Below, one piece after another: positions 23,327 through 32,448 of a DNA stretch of 64,000 bases. The translations under genes and the position numbers were made by a program. A model generated the notes under the pieces. It was not told the origin of the DNA. It did not search any database and saw only the letters and a list, made by a program, of their open reading frames with translations. The stretch comes from Atopostipes sp963558565 (GTDB lineage: Bacteria > Bacillota > Bacilli > Lactobacillales > Carnobacteriaceae_A). The stretch is from the NCBI GenBank assembly GCA_963558565.1, contig CAUWGX010000007.1:1-64000 (forward strand), written 5' to 3'. Position 1 is the stretch's first letter, and the number at the start of each line of letters is the position of its first letter.

Positions 23327-24712
23327 CTATGCTCTAGTCAGTGATACTACTGTTTCAATATGATAGGTCTGTGGAAACATATCGACAGGTTGAGCTTGTT
23401 CGACGTTATACCCGCCTTCTGCTAGTAATTTTAAATCACGAGCTAAAGTGCTCGGATTACAACTTACATACACCATCCGCTCGGGTTGGATTTCAAGGAC
23501 GGCGTCGATAAATTCTGTAGCCAATCCTTTTCGTGGCGGATCGACCACAACGACATCTACTTCTAAACCAGCTTTCGCCTGCTCAACCAACCAATCTCCA
23601 GCATCTGCGACCTCAAATTCTACGTTTTCTATTCCATTATCTTGAGCATTTGTTTGTGCATTTTCAATCGCTTGGGGGACAATCTCCACCCCATAAACTT
23701 GTTTAGCTTGTTCAGCTAAAGCTAAAGTCATGGTTCCAATGCCTGAATAAGCATCAACCACCACTTCTTCTCCAGATAAGTCCGCATAATCAACGGCAAC
23801 AGCATATAATTTTTCCGTCTGTTCGCTATTCACTTGATAGAAAGACTGATGTGAAATTTTAAATGTATGCCCCATCAGTTCATCTGTATAGTAATCCTGT
23901 CCAAATAATACCATCGCTTGCTTGCCTAAGATAACGTTGGTCTTCTCAGAGTTGATGTTTTGGACGATACTAACTACCTCTGGAATTTGTGCTCGGATTT
24001 CCGCCACAATTTCTTGTAGGTGCGGCAGCACAAAAGAACGTGTAACAAGGACAATCATTAGCTCTCCTGTAACATGTCCGCGACGAACAATAATATGTCG
24101 CACATCTCCTTCATGGTGATCTTCATCATAAGCTTCTACATGATACTCTCGCAAGATATCGCGAACAGTGACCACTGCTTGATCAATTTCAGGATCTTGG
24201 ATAACAAAATCTTCAATCGGAATTAAATCATGCGTTCGCTTTTTATAAAAACCAGTCGTTAATTCGCCGTTAATTTCACGGACGGGAATCTGTGCTTTAT
24301 TCCGATAACCATAAGGGTGATCCATTCCAATCGTCTCATAAACAGGAATATTTTCAAATCCTCCGACTTTCGACAAAAGCTTTTTGACTTGCTGTTGTTT
24401 AAATATTAATTGCTGACTATACTCTAAGTGTTGGAGTGGCATGGTGCCATTTTGAAAATGGACATCTTCTAATTCATCGACCCGGTAAGGACTTTGTTGA
24501 ATCATTTCGATTGTTTTTCCATGGCCCATCCGCTTCCCTGCATGGGTGACTCGCATTTTTAGACGTTCTCCTGGCAAAGCATTTTCAATAAATAAAGGAT
24601 AACCATCTACATGAGCAACACCCAAACCTTGATGAGATAAGTCAGTGATCTCAACTTCATACGTGTGGTTCTCTTTTACTGGTATTTCTTTTCTTTTTTT
24701 ATTATTCATCAT
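23327..24712 (-). CDS. rlmCD: 23S rRNA (uracil-C5)-methyltransferase RlmCD/RumA family
   Basis: The 461-residue protein has an N-terminal TRAM RNA-binding domain (ITDLSHQGLGVAHVDGYPLFIENALPGE), a central linker and a C-terminal SAM methyltransferase domain with VDAYSGIGTMTL, VVDPPRKGL and VSCNPSTLARD, the last holding the catalytic cysteine. It methylates 23S rRNA uridines as B. subtilis RlmCD does. Start choice: the ATG six bases after AGGAGG, five codons inside the longest frame. The four-cysteine iron-sulfur motif of E. coli RlmD is absent. It closes the pcrA-ligA-camS-gat-dagK gene block. Confidence 0.92.
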   Translation of the reverse strand: MMNNKKRKEIPVKENHTYEVEITDLSHQGLGVAHVDGYPLFIENALPGERLKMRVTHAGKRMGHGKTIEMIQQSPYRVDELEDVHFQNGTMPLQHLEYSQQLIFKQQQVKKLLSKVGGFENIPVYETIGMDHPYGYRNKAQIPVREINGELTTGFYKKRTHDLIPIEDFVIQDPEIDQAVVTVRDILREYHVEAYDEDHHEGDVRHIIVRRGHVTGELMIVLVTRSFVLPHLQEIVAEIRAQIPEVVSIVQNINSEKTNVILGKQAMVLFGQDYYTDELMGHTFKISHQSFYQVNSEQTEKLYAVAVDYADLSGEEVVVDAYSGIGTMTLALAEQAKQVYGVEIVPQAIENAQTNAQDNGIENVEFEVADAGDWLVEQAKAGLEVDVVVVDPPRKGLATEFIDAVLEIQPERMVYVSCNPSTLARDLKLLAEGGYNVEQAQPVDMFPQTYHIETVVSLTRA

Positions 24713-24856
24713 TTTCCCCCTCCTCATTCAACATTTTAACCAACAAGAAACTTACTTTATCATTCAGTAAATCAGATTTATTTTCTCTAAATTTCGCTCT
24801 ATAGAGTGAAAGATAAAACAAGTTGAAAAAATAATTCTCTACTACTTCTCAGAAAT

Positions 24857-24888
24857 AAGGAAGGTACGAAAATTCGTACCTTCCTTTT
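24857..24888 (-). terminator. Hairpin after dagK
   Basis: GGAAGGTACGAA and TTCGTACCTTCC are 12-bp arms with a two-base loop, just past the dagK stop codon. The tail on the minus strand is only weakly T-rich. Confidence 0.65.
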
Positions 24889-24892
24889 CCAT

Positions 24893-25942
24893 TTATTCGA
24901 TTTCGTTGGCTTCTTTTTCTCTATCTTCGTTCAAATCTCCGATAGATGTGATCTCTCTTGTAAAGATCGATTCCATCTTTTGTTTTTCTTCTACTGAAAG
25001 GTCTTTAATTTTGTGTTCCATAGGCGCTACATTGGCCACTACTTCAATATGATGGTTTAAACTCTCAAAGCGAACTGGTGCGTCGCCTCCGTATTCCCCA
25101 TCCAGGTTGATCATCAACTGTGAATCATCTAGAACATTCACATCGACAAAGCTCGTTTGTTTATGAATAACATTTGAGCTGTCTAAATGGGTGCCATCCG
25201 TTAAAAGTTTTCGCGCTAACTGCATTAATTCAAGAACACTCGCGGTTTTTACAATAATTAACGAAAAGTTCCCGTCTCCCAATATTTTATCAGGGACAAT
25301 ATTATTAAAACCACCCACTGTACTTGAAAGAGCTGTGAAGACAAGCGAAGCTTCGCCCTTATAACTACCGCCATCATAATCAATGTGCACGGGTACCGCA
25401 CGCATTTGTGGCACTAGTTCAGCTCCTTTTATCACATAAGCTAAATAACCAAAGATCGTTTTTAGCTGGGGAGAAACCTCAAAGGTCAATTCGGCGAGGT
25501 TCCCCATCGCAGCAATATTCATAAAGTATCTTGTGTTTTCACCGGTAATGATTTTTCCGATATCCATAAACACAGACTCTTCTTTTTCAATTAATTTTGC
25601 AGCCTCCACTAAATTATCTAGCGGAATCTGTAATGCACGCGCATAATCATTGGTAGTACCGGCTGGGATGATAGCGACTGTGGGCCGATGTTCTTTTTCA
25701 GCCAACCCATTCATCACTTCATGAACCGTCCCATCTCCACCTGCAGCGACGACTAAATCAAAACCTTCATCACAACATCTAGCGGCTTCTTTTTGCGCAG
25801 ATAGAGGCTCTGGTGTTGTTTGAAAGGCACTTGTTTCGTACCCTTCTTGTTCGTAAATTTCCAAAATATCTGGCAAAACGCGTTTAACCGCTTCTCGACC
25901 AGAGCTTGGATTATAAATAATGCGCGCTCGTTTCTTCATCAT
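24893..25942 (-). CDS. dagK: Diacylglycerol kinase
   Basis: The protein of about 349 residues has the lipid kinase (DAGKc) signatures: KRARIIYNPSSG at the N terminus, AAGGDGTVHEVMNG near 65-78 (ATP site) and PAGTTNDYARAL near 92-103. A C-terminal extension of about 50 acidic residues follows. It phosphorylates diacylglycerol formed when LtaS uses phosphatidylglycerol, so it works together with the LtaS encoded here. The start follows GGGAGAG. Two adjacent ATG codons leave the first residue ambiguous. Confidence 0.92.
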   Translation of the reverse strand: MMKKRARIIYNPSSGREAVKRVLPDILEIYEQEGYETSAFQTTPEPLSAQKEAARCCDEGFDLVVAAGGDGTVHEVMNGLAEKEHRPTVAIIPAGTTNDYARALQIPLDNLVEAAKLIEKEESVFMDIGKIITGENTRYFMNIAAMGNLAELTFEVSPQLKTIFGYLAYVIKGAELVPQMRAVPVHIDYDGGSYKGEASLVFTALSSTVGGFNNIVPDKILGDGNFSLIIVKTASVLELMQLARKLLTDGTHLDSSNVIHKQTSFVDVNVLDDSQLMINLDGEYGGDAPVRFESLNHHIEVVANVAPMEHKIKDLSVEEKQKMESIFTREITSIGDLNEDREKEANEIE

Positions 25943-25987
25943 TGTTTCTCTCCCTACAACATTCAATCCCAAAAAACCATAGGATAA

Positions 25988-27421
25988 TTAACGTTTATTT
26001 AATTCTTGGTTTAATAATTTATTGACTACTCCAGGGTTGGCTTGACCACGTGTTTCTTTCATCACTTGTCCAACTAAGAAACCTTTCGCACGGTCTTTTC
26101 CGTTTTTGAAGTCTTCGACTGATTGTTCATTATTATCTAAAATTTCACGAATAATTGGTAATAACTGTTCAGGGTCACTTAATTGTACCCAGCCTTTTTC
26201 TTCTACTAAGGCTTGAACATCATCCACTTGTTCTTTTGTCAGCTCAGTAAAGACACGCTTAGCGATTTTCGAAGAAATTGTCTCGTCTTCAATTAGACCA
26301 ATCATTTCTGCTAAAGCTTTTGGTGTAAGTGTTGTTTCTTCGATGTTGACTTGTTCACTGTTTAAATAACCAGAAACTTCTCCCATTAACCAGTTAGAAG
26401 CTAATTTAGGATCAGCACCATATTCTACGGTCTGATCGAAGAAGTCAGACATTTCAACTGTATCGGTTAAGACTTCCGCATCATAAGCTGGAATTTCTAA
26501 TTCTTCCACATAACGTTTGCGACGTTCGACCGGCATTTCTGGTAATTCTGCTCGCAGCTCTGAAATCTTCTCATCCGAAATAGTGAATGGGAAAATATCA
26601 GGTTCTGGGAAATGACGATAGTCGTCTTGTCCTTCTTTCACTCGCATTAACGTCGTTTGACGATTTGAATCATCATAGCGTCTTGTCTCTTGCAGTGCTT
26701 CTTCGCCCGCTAATAATAAGCGTTCTTGACGTCCTTGTTCATAAATTAAACCACGACGGACGTTATTAAAGGAGTTTAAGTTTTTAAGTTCTGTTTTTAC
26801 CCCATACTCTTCTTGCCCATAAGGACGTAAAGAAATATTCGCATCTGCTCGCATGGATCCTTCTTCCATTTTCACATCGGAAACTCGTGTAAATTGGATC
26901 ATTTGTTTCAATGTTTCTAAATATGCATAAGCTTCTTCAGGTGAACGCATGTCTGCTTCAGAAACAATCTCAAGTAAAGCTGTCCCTTGACGGTTTAAGT
27001 CGACATACGAATAACCATCGTCACCATGAATATTTTTCCCTGCATCTTCTTCTAAATGCACGCGTTCAATGCGTATTTTTTTCTTCTCACCATCAACATC
27101 GATTTCGATAAAACCATTTTTTCCAATCGGTTGTTTATCTTGAGTGATTTGGTAAGCTTTTGGGTTGTCAGGGTAAATATAGTTTTTACGGTCAAATTTT
27201 GTCTCTTGGTTGATCTCACAATTTAACGCTAAAGCCGCTTTAATAGCCAACTCGATTCCTTTTTCATTCGGTGTTGGCAGCACTCCTGGGTAAGCCCAAT
27301 CGATGGCGTTAGTGTTTGAATTTGGTTCAGCTCCGAATCCTGCTGGTGAAGGTGAGAACATTTTTGAATTAGTTTTTAATTCAACGTGTACCTCTAAACC
27401 AATAACTGTTTCAAAATTCAT
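25988..27421 (-). CDS. gatB: Aspartyl/glutamyl-tRNA amidotransferase subunit B
   Basis: The 477-residue GatB shows FETVIGLEVHVELKT at the N terminus, the GxG-like kinase core with YPDNPKAYQITQ and RVHLEEDAGK, and the C-terminal YqeY-like tail ending NPGVVNKLLNQELNKR. With GatA and GatC it converts Glu-tRNA(Gln) (and Asp-tRNA(Asn)) to the amidated form by activating the misacylated tRNA with ATP. Its ATG overlaps the gatA stop codon by four bases, showing translational coupling. Confidence 0.97.
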   Translation of the reverse strand: MNFETVIGLEVHVELKTNSKMFSPSPAGFGAEPNSNTNAIDWAYPGVLPTPNEKGIELAIKAALALNCEINQETKFDRKNYIYPDNPKAYQITQDKQPIGKNGFIEIDVDGEKKKIRIERVHLEEDAGKNIHGDDGYSYVDLNRQGTALLEIVSEADMRSPEEAYAYLETLKQMIQFTRVSDVKMEEGSMRADANISLRPYGQEEYGVKTELKNLNSFNNVRRGLIYEQGRQERLLLAGEEALQETRRYDDSNRQTTLMRVKEGQDDYRHFPEPDIFPFTISDEKISELRAELPEMPVERRKRYVEELEIPAYDAEVLTDTVEMSDFFDQTVEYGADPKLASNWLMGEVSGYLNSEQVNIEETTLTPKALAEMIGLIEDETISSKIAKRVFTELTKEQVDDVQALVEEKGWVQLSDPEQLLPIIREILDNNEQSVEDFKNGKDRAKGFLVGQVMKETRGQANPGVVNKLLNQELNKR

Positions 27422-28890
27422 TCATTTGCTCCTCCTTCAAGTGTTGGATATTGTTTGTGATGGTCCGTTGCTTGTTCATACGCATGACCAACTTTATATA
27501 AGGTTGCTTCTTCAAAATAATTTCCGATTAACTGCATACCGACAGGTAAACCTTCTGAAAAACCAGCTGGAATGCTTAATGAAGGGATGCCTGCTAAGTT
27601 CACAGGAACCGTTAAAATGTCTCCTTGATAAGCGTCGACTGGATCGTCCGCATCTTTTTGTCCCATCTCTGGAGCAATCGAGGTTGTACTTGGTCCAACT
27701 AAAACATCGACTTCTTCTAGTGCTTGTTCAAATTCATTACGGATAATGGTACGAACTTTTGTCGCTTGTCCATATAACTCATCATAGTGATCAATTCCTA
27801 AAGCAATGCCTCCGAGAACAATACGTCTTTTCACTTCAGTGCCAAAACCTTCTGAGCGTGATTTAACATATAGTTCTTCCAGTGTGTTTGCATCTTGATG
27901 AGAATAGCCATAACGAACCCCATCAAAGCGTTGTAAGTTACTCGAAGCTTCTGCAGATGCAATCGCATAGTATGCGGGTACTCCATATTTTAAGTGCGGT
28001 AAGCTAACTTCTACAATTTCAGCCCCTAATTCTTCAAGTTGGTTGATTGCTTCTCTAACGACAGCCAATACTTCTTCATCAACGACTTCTTCGTTAAAGA
28101 ATTCTTTAGGTATGCCGACTTTCAAACCTTCGATATTTTCACCGATCGCTTCTGTAAAGTCGATCTCCAGATCAGCGGATGTATCGTCTTTCAGATCTTT
28201 GCCACTTAATGTATTTAATAAAATAGCATTATCTTTAACTGTTCTGGTGAGCGGTCCTACTTGGTCTAGACTGGAAGCAAATGCAATCGCTCCATAACGA
28301 GAGACGGTACCATAAGTTGGTTTTAGCCCTACTAAATTTGTGTAAGCCGCTGGTTGACGGATAGAACCGCCTGTGTCTGTTCCCAATGAAGCGGGAACCA
28401 TACCCGCTGCAACTGCTGCTGCTGAGCCGCCTGATGATCCGCCTGGAACTCTTGAAGTATCCCAAGGGTTTTTCGTTGTCTGTAATTTTGAGGTTTCTGT
28501 GGTGCCTCCCATCGCAAATTCATCAAGATTTGTTTTCCCAACAATAATCATCCCTGCTTCTTTTAATTTCTCCACGACGGTTGCATCGTAAACAGAAACA
28601 AAATCTTCGAGCATTTTTGAAGCTGCAGTGGTTTTTTGATCCATCGTTACAATATTATCTTTTACAGCAACTGGAATCCCATCAAGGATATTCTCTTGAT
28701 CGACGCCTCGTTCATCCACTGCTTTAGCAGCAGCTAAAGCATTTTCTTTATCGATTGAAATAAAAGCACCGACAGCTTGTTCGACGGTTTCTATATAATC
28801 AAAAGTGGCCTCAACAAGCTCGACAACCGTTAATTCTTTATTGACTAGTAATTCATGTAATTCTTCCATTGTTTTCGTGTGTAAACTCAT
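27418..28890 (-). CDS. gatA: Aspartyl/glutamyl-tRNA amidotransferase subunit A
   Basis: The 490-residue amidase has the amidase signature with the Ser-cisSer-Lys triad: AVKDNI (Lys near 80), GGSSGGSAAAVAAG and TDTGGSIRQPAA (nucleophile Ser). It releases ammonia from glutamine for GatB. The ATG overlaps the gatC stop codon by one base and its stop overlaps gatB. Confidence 0.97.
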   Translation of the reverse strand: MSLHTKTMEELHELLVNKELTVVELVEATFDYIETVEQAVGAFISIDKENALAAAKAVDERGVDQENILDGIPVAVKDNIVTMDQKTTAASKMLEDFVSVYDATVVEKLKEAGMIIVGKTNLDEFAMGGTTETSKLQTTKNPWDTSRVPGGSSGGSAAAVAAGMVPASLGTDTGGSIRQPAAYTNLVGLKPTYGTVSRYGAIAFASSLDQVGPLTRTVKDNAILLNTLSGKDLKDDTSADLEIDFTEAIGENIEGLKVGIPKEFFNEEVVDEEVLAVVREAINQLEELGAEIVEVSLPHLKYGVPAYYAIASAEASSNLQRFDGVRYGYSHQDANTLEELYVKSRSEGFGTEVKRRIVLGGIALGIDHYDELYGQATKVRTIIRNEFEQALEEVDVLVGPSTTSIAPEMGQKDADDPVDAYQGDILTVPVNLAGIPSLSIPAGFSEGLPVGMQLIGNYFEEATLYKVGHAYEQATDHHKQYPTLEGGANE

Positions 28891-29207
28891 TAAGCTCCAC
28901 CCTCTCCATCATCTAAAATTGCCGGTACTTCAATTAAGTGATCCACGCTTGTTGGTGTTGGCGTTGCGTCAAGCAAGGCCTCTACTTCTTCTTCATTGCT
29001 GATCGCTTCGTCTTTTCTAAAACGAGCTTGTCCTTTGACTCTACCGTAAAATGTTCCTTCCACACCTTCAGTATCCACTTCACTTAGTGCTTTTAACATT
29101 GAAAGTGTCTTGTTTGTTTCTTCAGTCAGTTCTTTTGTTTCTTCTTCTGAAAATTCAAGTTTCATAATTGAACTAATTTCTTGAATTAAATCTTTATCAA
29201 CTTTCAT
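28890..29207 (-). CDS. gatC: Aspartyl/glutamyl-tRNA amidotransferase subunit C
   Basis: The 105-residue protein matches GatC (residues KLEFSEEETKELTEETNKTL in the N-terminal helix, ending in EVPAILDDGEGGA). It holds GatA and GatB together. The start was set at the second ATG because GGTGA lies five bases upstream of it; an ATG four codons earlier is also possible. It lies 54 bases after camS. Confidence 0.92.
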   Translation of the reverse strand: MKVDKDLIQEISSIMKLEFSEEETKELTEETNKTLSMLKALSEVDTEGVEGTFYGRVKGQARFRKDEAISNEEEVEALLDATPTPTSVDHLIEVPAILDDGEGGA

Positions 29208-29261
29208 TCTTTCACCCATTCTTTCTTCATTATTATGATTATCTCATAAAATTTTGCTTCT

Positions 29262-30395
29262 TTAATCAAAAACATATGAAAAATATTCGGAATCTGTGCG
29301 CTCTCTCTTTAAAAAGGCTTCAACGGTATCTGGAGATTCAACGACAATCTCTACATCGATTTCTCCCGGTAAGTAAGTCGTCGCACTCTGTTTTAAGTAT
29401 TGAGTAAAGGAGACCATTTCAGCTTCTCCGTAAAACTGCGTCATAATTTCAATGGTCAAGTCCTGTAATTGATCATCGACATAATGAGCACGACCAGTGA
29501 CCCCACTTATATTCGGAAAGAAAGATTCGACTTCGGATTGGAAATTCGCAAATGCATTTCCTTCCGCTGAGTCACTTCCTTCTAGTGGGAAGATCAGACG
29601 CTTTTCATTCAAGGTATCCCAACTTTGAATAGAGTCCGAGCCATTGGTACTCTGGCCTTCTGCTACATAAACTCCGCCCCCTAGATCATCCTGGGCCGCT
29701 TGTTCATAGATTCCTACAAAGATTGGAATATCTTCTAGACCTTCCATACCTCGCATCCGTCGAACAACTTCATCCGCCATTTTTTGCCCTTCAGCTAAAA
29801 TATCTTCCGAAGAAATTTCTTGTTCTAAGGTCGGACCATATTGATAAGCGGGATAATAATCCACGGAATTCATAGCCAAACCGACACTAATCCCTGAAAG
29901 TTGTAGCCCATCGTCTGTCTGAGTGAAAAAGTCAAATTCTAAAATAGAATTTAAATAATTTGGCGCTCGGTCATCTCCTTCACCAGATTCTGGAGGGTTA
30001 AGCCCTTCTGGGTTATCTTCTGATTCTCGACCGATCCAAGTATTCACTAAGTCACCTGGTAATTTTTGGCCTTCCTGCATAAAATATTCATCCGTTGGAA
30101 AAACTTCTTGCGAGAGACGCATTAAATCTTTCTCGAACAAACTAATATTAATACCAGAGTTTAAGTTCAGGGTAATTCCCCGGTTATTGCTTGTTAAATA
30201 CCGACCGTCTTCGTCTAATGCTGGGCGATAGTAATCAGCCCCTAGCTGGTTTCTAGTGACGACATTGGAAGTATTGGAGGAATTTTCTGTTCCTTCGCTA
30301 TTGCTTATATCTCCGCCATCGTCAAGGACTGGACTACAGGCACTCAATACAAAGACCAAGAGTGCTAAAAAAGCGAAGCTTTTATTCTTTTTCAT
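29262..30395 (-). CDS. camS: CamS family lipoprotein (sex pheromone precursor)
   Basis: This 377-residue protein begins with a lipoprotein signal peptide (lipobox LSAC, Cys20) and continues with the CamS domain (YRPALDEDGRYLTSNNRGITLNL, YYPAYQYGPTLEQEIS). In enterococci and staphylococci, processing of the CamS signal peptide releases the pheromone cAM373 or relatives. Here the residues just before the cysteine are LLVFVLSA, hydrophobic like cAM373 but different. The ATG directly follows the ligA stop codon. The mature function of CamS is not known. Confidence 0.92.
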   Translation of the reverse strand: MKKNKSFAFLALLVFVLSACSPVLDDGGDISNSEGTENSSNTSNVVTRNQLGADYYRPALDEDGRYLTSNNRGITLNLNSGINISLFEKDLMRLSQEVFPTDEYFMQEGQKLPGDLVNTWIGRESEDNPEGLNPPESGEGDDRAPNYLNSILEFDFFTQTDDGLQLSGISVGLAMNSVDYYPAYQYGPTLEQEISSEDILAEGQKMADEVVRRMRGMEGLEDIPIFVGIYEQAAQDDLGGGVYVAEGQSTNGSDSIQSWDTLNEKRLIFPLEGSDSAEGNAFANFQSEVESFFPNISGVTGRAHYVDDQLQDLTIEIMTQFYGEAEMVSFTQYLKQSATTYLPGEIDVEIVVESPDTVEAFLKRERTDSEYFSYVFD

Positions 30396-32435
30396 TTAGT
30401 CACTCTCACTTTCTCCATCTACATTGAGATGATTTAATAGTTCTTCTTCATTCCAAATTTCAATTTCTAATTCTTGGGCACGTGTCAATTTACTTCCGGC
30501 ACTTTCACCAGCCACTAAAAGATCGGTGTTGCTAGAAACACTTCCTGTTACCTTCGCCCCTAATAGTTCAAGTTGTTCTTTTAAGTCATTACGACTGAAG
30601 TGCTCCAACTTCCCTGTTAAAACAATCGTCTTCCCAGCAAAGTCAGAAGCAGCCTCAGCGGCTACTGTTTCAGTAGCTTGTAAGTAATCCATATTGAGTT
30701 GGCGCTCTTTTAATTGCTCAATGAGTTCTTGTGCATCCTCATTATCGAAAAATGAAACCACACTTTCAGCAATAATCTCGCCGATCCCTTCAATACTTAA
30801 CACCTCTTCATAAGTTGCTTCGATGAGAGTTGTCATAGTTTGAAATTTCTGGGCGAGTAAACGGGCCGTATTTGAGCCGACATGGCGAATCCCTAAACCA
30901 AAGAGTAAACGCTCCAGCGAATTTTCTTTTGAGTCTTGGATAGCGTTGACTAATTTTTGTGAAGATTTCTCACCCATTCGTTCAAGTTCCATTAAAGGCG
31001 TTGGGGTTAGATCATATAAATCAACCACGTTCTTGATCAGACCCGCTTCAAAGAGTTGACGAACACGTTGTTCGCCTAATCCATCAATGTTCATTGCATT
31101 TCTTGAAGCAAAATGAATCACTCGTTCAGAAGCCTGAGCGGGACAAGTAGGGTTAATACAACGTAAAGCCACTTCATCTTCTAAATGCGTCAACTCACTC
31201 CCGCAGGCAGGACATTCAGTCGGAATCTCATAAGGTTCGCTGTCTGCAGGTCTTTCATCTAAAACGACCCGTAGCACTTCTGGAATAATATCGCCTGCTT
31301 TATGAATCACTACGGTGTCATTGATCCGCACATCACGTTCTTTAATCAAATCAACATTATGCAAACTGGCGCGTTGAACGGTCGAACCCGCCACAATAAT
31401 CGGATCCATAATCGCTGTCGGCGTCACGACACCTGTTCGGCCAACTGTCCATTCAATATCGCGGAGAACGGTTTGCCCTTCTTCCGCTTTAAATTTATAA
31501 GCAATTGACCAACGAGGAGCTTTAACCGTCATGCCAATTTGTTCTTGAACCGCAAACTCATTGACTTTAATGACAACCCCATCAATATCATAAGAGAGGT
31601 CTTGACGGTTCGTCTCCGCGTCTTCAATATACGCCCAGATCGCTTCAATCGTCTCAAAACGTTCCCGTTGATGGTTGGTACGCAATCCCCATTGATCCAT
31701 TAATGCGAGTGCTTCTTCTTGCGTTTCTGCGCCATATTCCTCTGGGTTCACTAACGTATAGAAAAAGCCACTTAAATTTCTAGAGGCCGTAATTTTGGGA
31801 TCGAGATTACGCAAAGTACCTGCCGCTGCATTTCTCGGGTTCGCAAAAGTCGCTTGCCCTTCTTCTTCGCGGGCTAAATTTAAGTTGACGAAACTTTCTT
31901 TCGGCATATAAACTTCGCCTCGAACTTCCACAGAGACATTCTCGCGCAAACGGACTGGAATCGCAGAAATAGCCCGCACATTTTGCGTGACGTCTTCGCC
32001 TACGATCCCATCTCCTCGCGTTGCTGCTTGAACTAAAAAACCATCCTCATAAATAAGTGCAATCGCTAAACCATCAATTTTTAATTCTGCGAAATAGTCA
32101 AAAGACGTATTCGCTAATTGACGGGCTCTTCGATCAAAAGCTTGTAATTCTTCTAAATTAAAGGCATTATCCAGCGATAACATTTGACTAGAATGCTCGA
32201 CTTTATCAAAACCAGAAATTAGCTCATCCCCTACCCGTTGCGTAGGTGAATCTTGTTTCACTAATTCTGGAAAAGCTTGCTCTAAATCCACCAGTTCACG
32301 ATATAGTTGGTCATATTCTGTATCGGAAATAGTAGGTGCATCTAAAACATAATATTCATGACTGTATTGATTCAGTTCAAGTACCAGCTCTTCTACTCGC
32401 TGTTTAGCGTCCTCAAATTTTATCGATTCATTCAT
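30396..32435 (-). CDS. ligA: NAD-dependent DNA ligase
   Basis: The 679-residue ligase has the adenylation motif KIDGLA (active Lys near 120), the NAD-binding Ia domain, the OB fold, a zinc finger (CPACGSEL..CINPTCPAQ), helix-hairpin-helix repeats (GIRHVGSNTARLL, IEGIGEIIAES) and a C-terminal BRCT domain. It seals nicks in replication and repair. The start is the ATG with GAGGG six bases upstream, 16 codons inside the longest frame. It follows pcrA by 13 bases, as in other Bacilli. Confidence 0.96.
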   Translation of the reverse strand: MNESIKFEDAKQRVEELVLELNQYSHEYYVLDAPTISDTEYDQLYRELVDLEQAFPELVKQDSPTQRVGDELISGFDKVEHSSQMLSLDNAFNLEELQAFDRRARQLANTSFDYFAELKIDGLAIALIYEDGFLVQAATRGDGIVGEDVTQNVRAISAIPVRLRENVSVEVRGEVYMPKESFVNLNLAREEEGQATFANPRNAAAGTLRNLDPKITASRNLSGFFYTLVNPEEYGAETQEEALALMDQWGLRTNHQRERFETIEAIWAYIEDAETNRQDLSYDIDGVVIKVNEFAVQEQIGMTVKAPRWSIAYKFKAEEGQTVLRDIEWTVGRTGVVTPTAIMDPIIVAGSTVQRASLHNVDLIKERDVRINDTVVIHKAGDIIPEVLRVVLDERPADSEPYEIPTECPACGSELTHLEDEVALRCINPTCPAQASERVIHFASRNAMNIDGLGEQRVRQLFEAGLIKNVVDLYDLTPTPLMELERMGEKSSQKLVNAIQDSKENSLERLLFGLGIRHVGSNTARLLAQKFQTMTTLIEATYEEVLSIEGIGEIIAESVVSFFDNEDAQELIEQLKERQLNMDYLQATETVAAEAASDFAGKTIVLTGKLEHFSRNDLKEQLELLGAKVTGSVSSNTDLLVAGESAGSKLTRAQELEIEIWNEEELLNHLNVDGESESD

Positions 32436-32448
32436 TTTTTTCCCTCTT

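Noticed and set aside
25988..29207. Several plus-strand frames of 60-147 codons inside the gat operon
   Set aside because: They are antisense to well-conserved gatCAB genes and have no family resemblance or ribosome binding sites.
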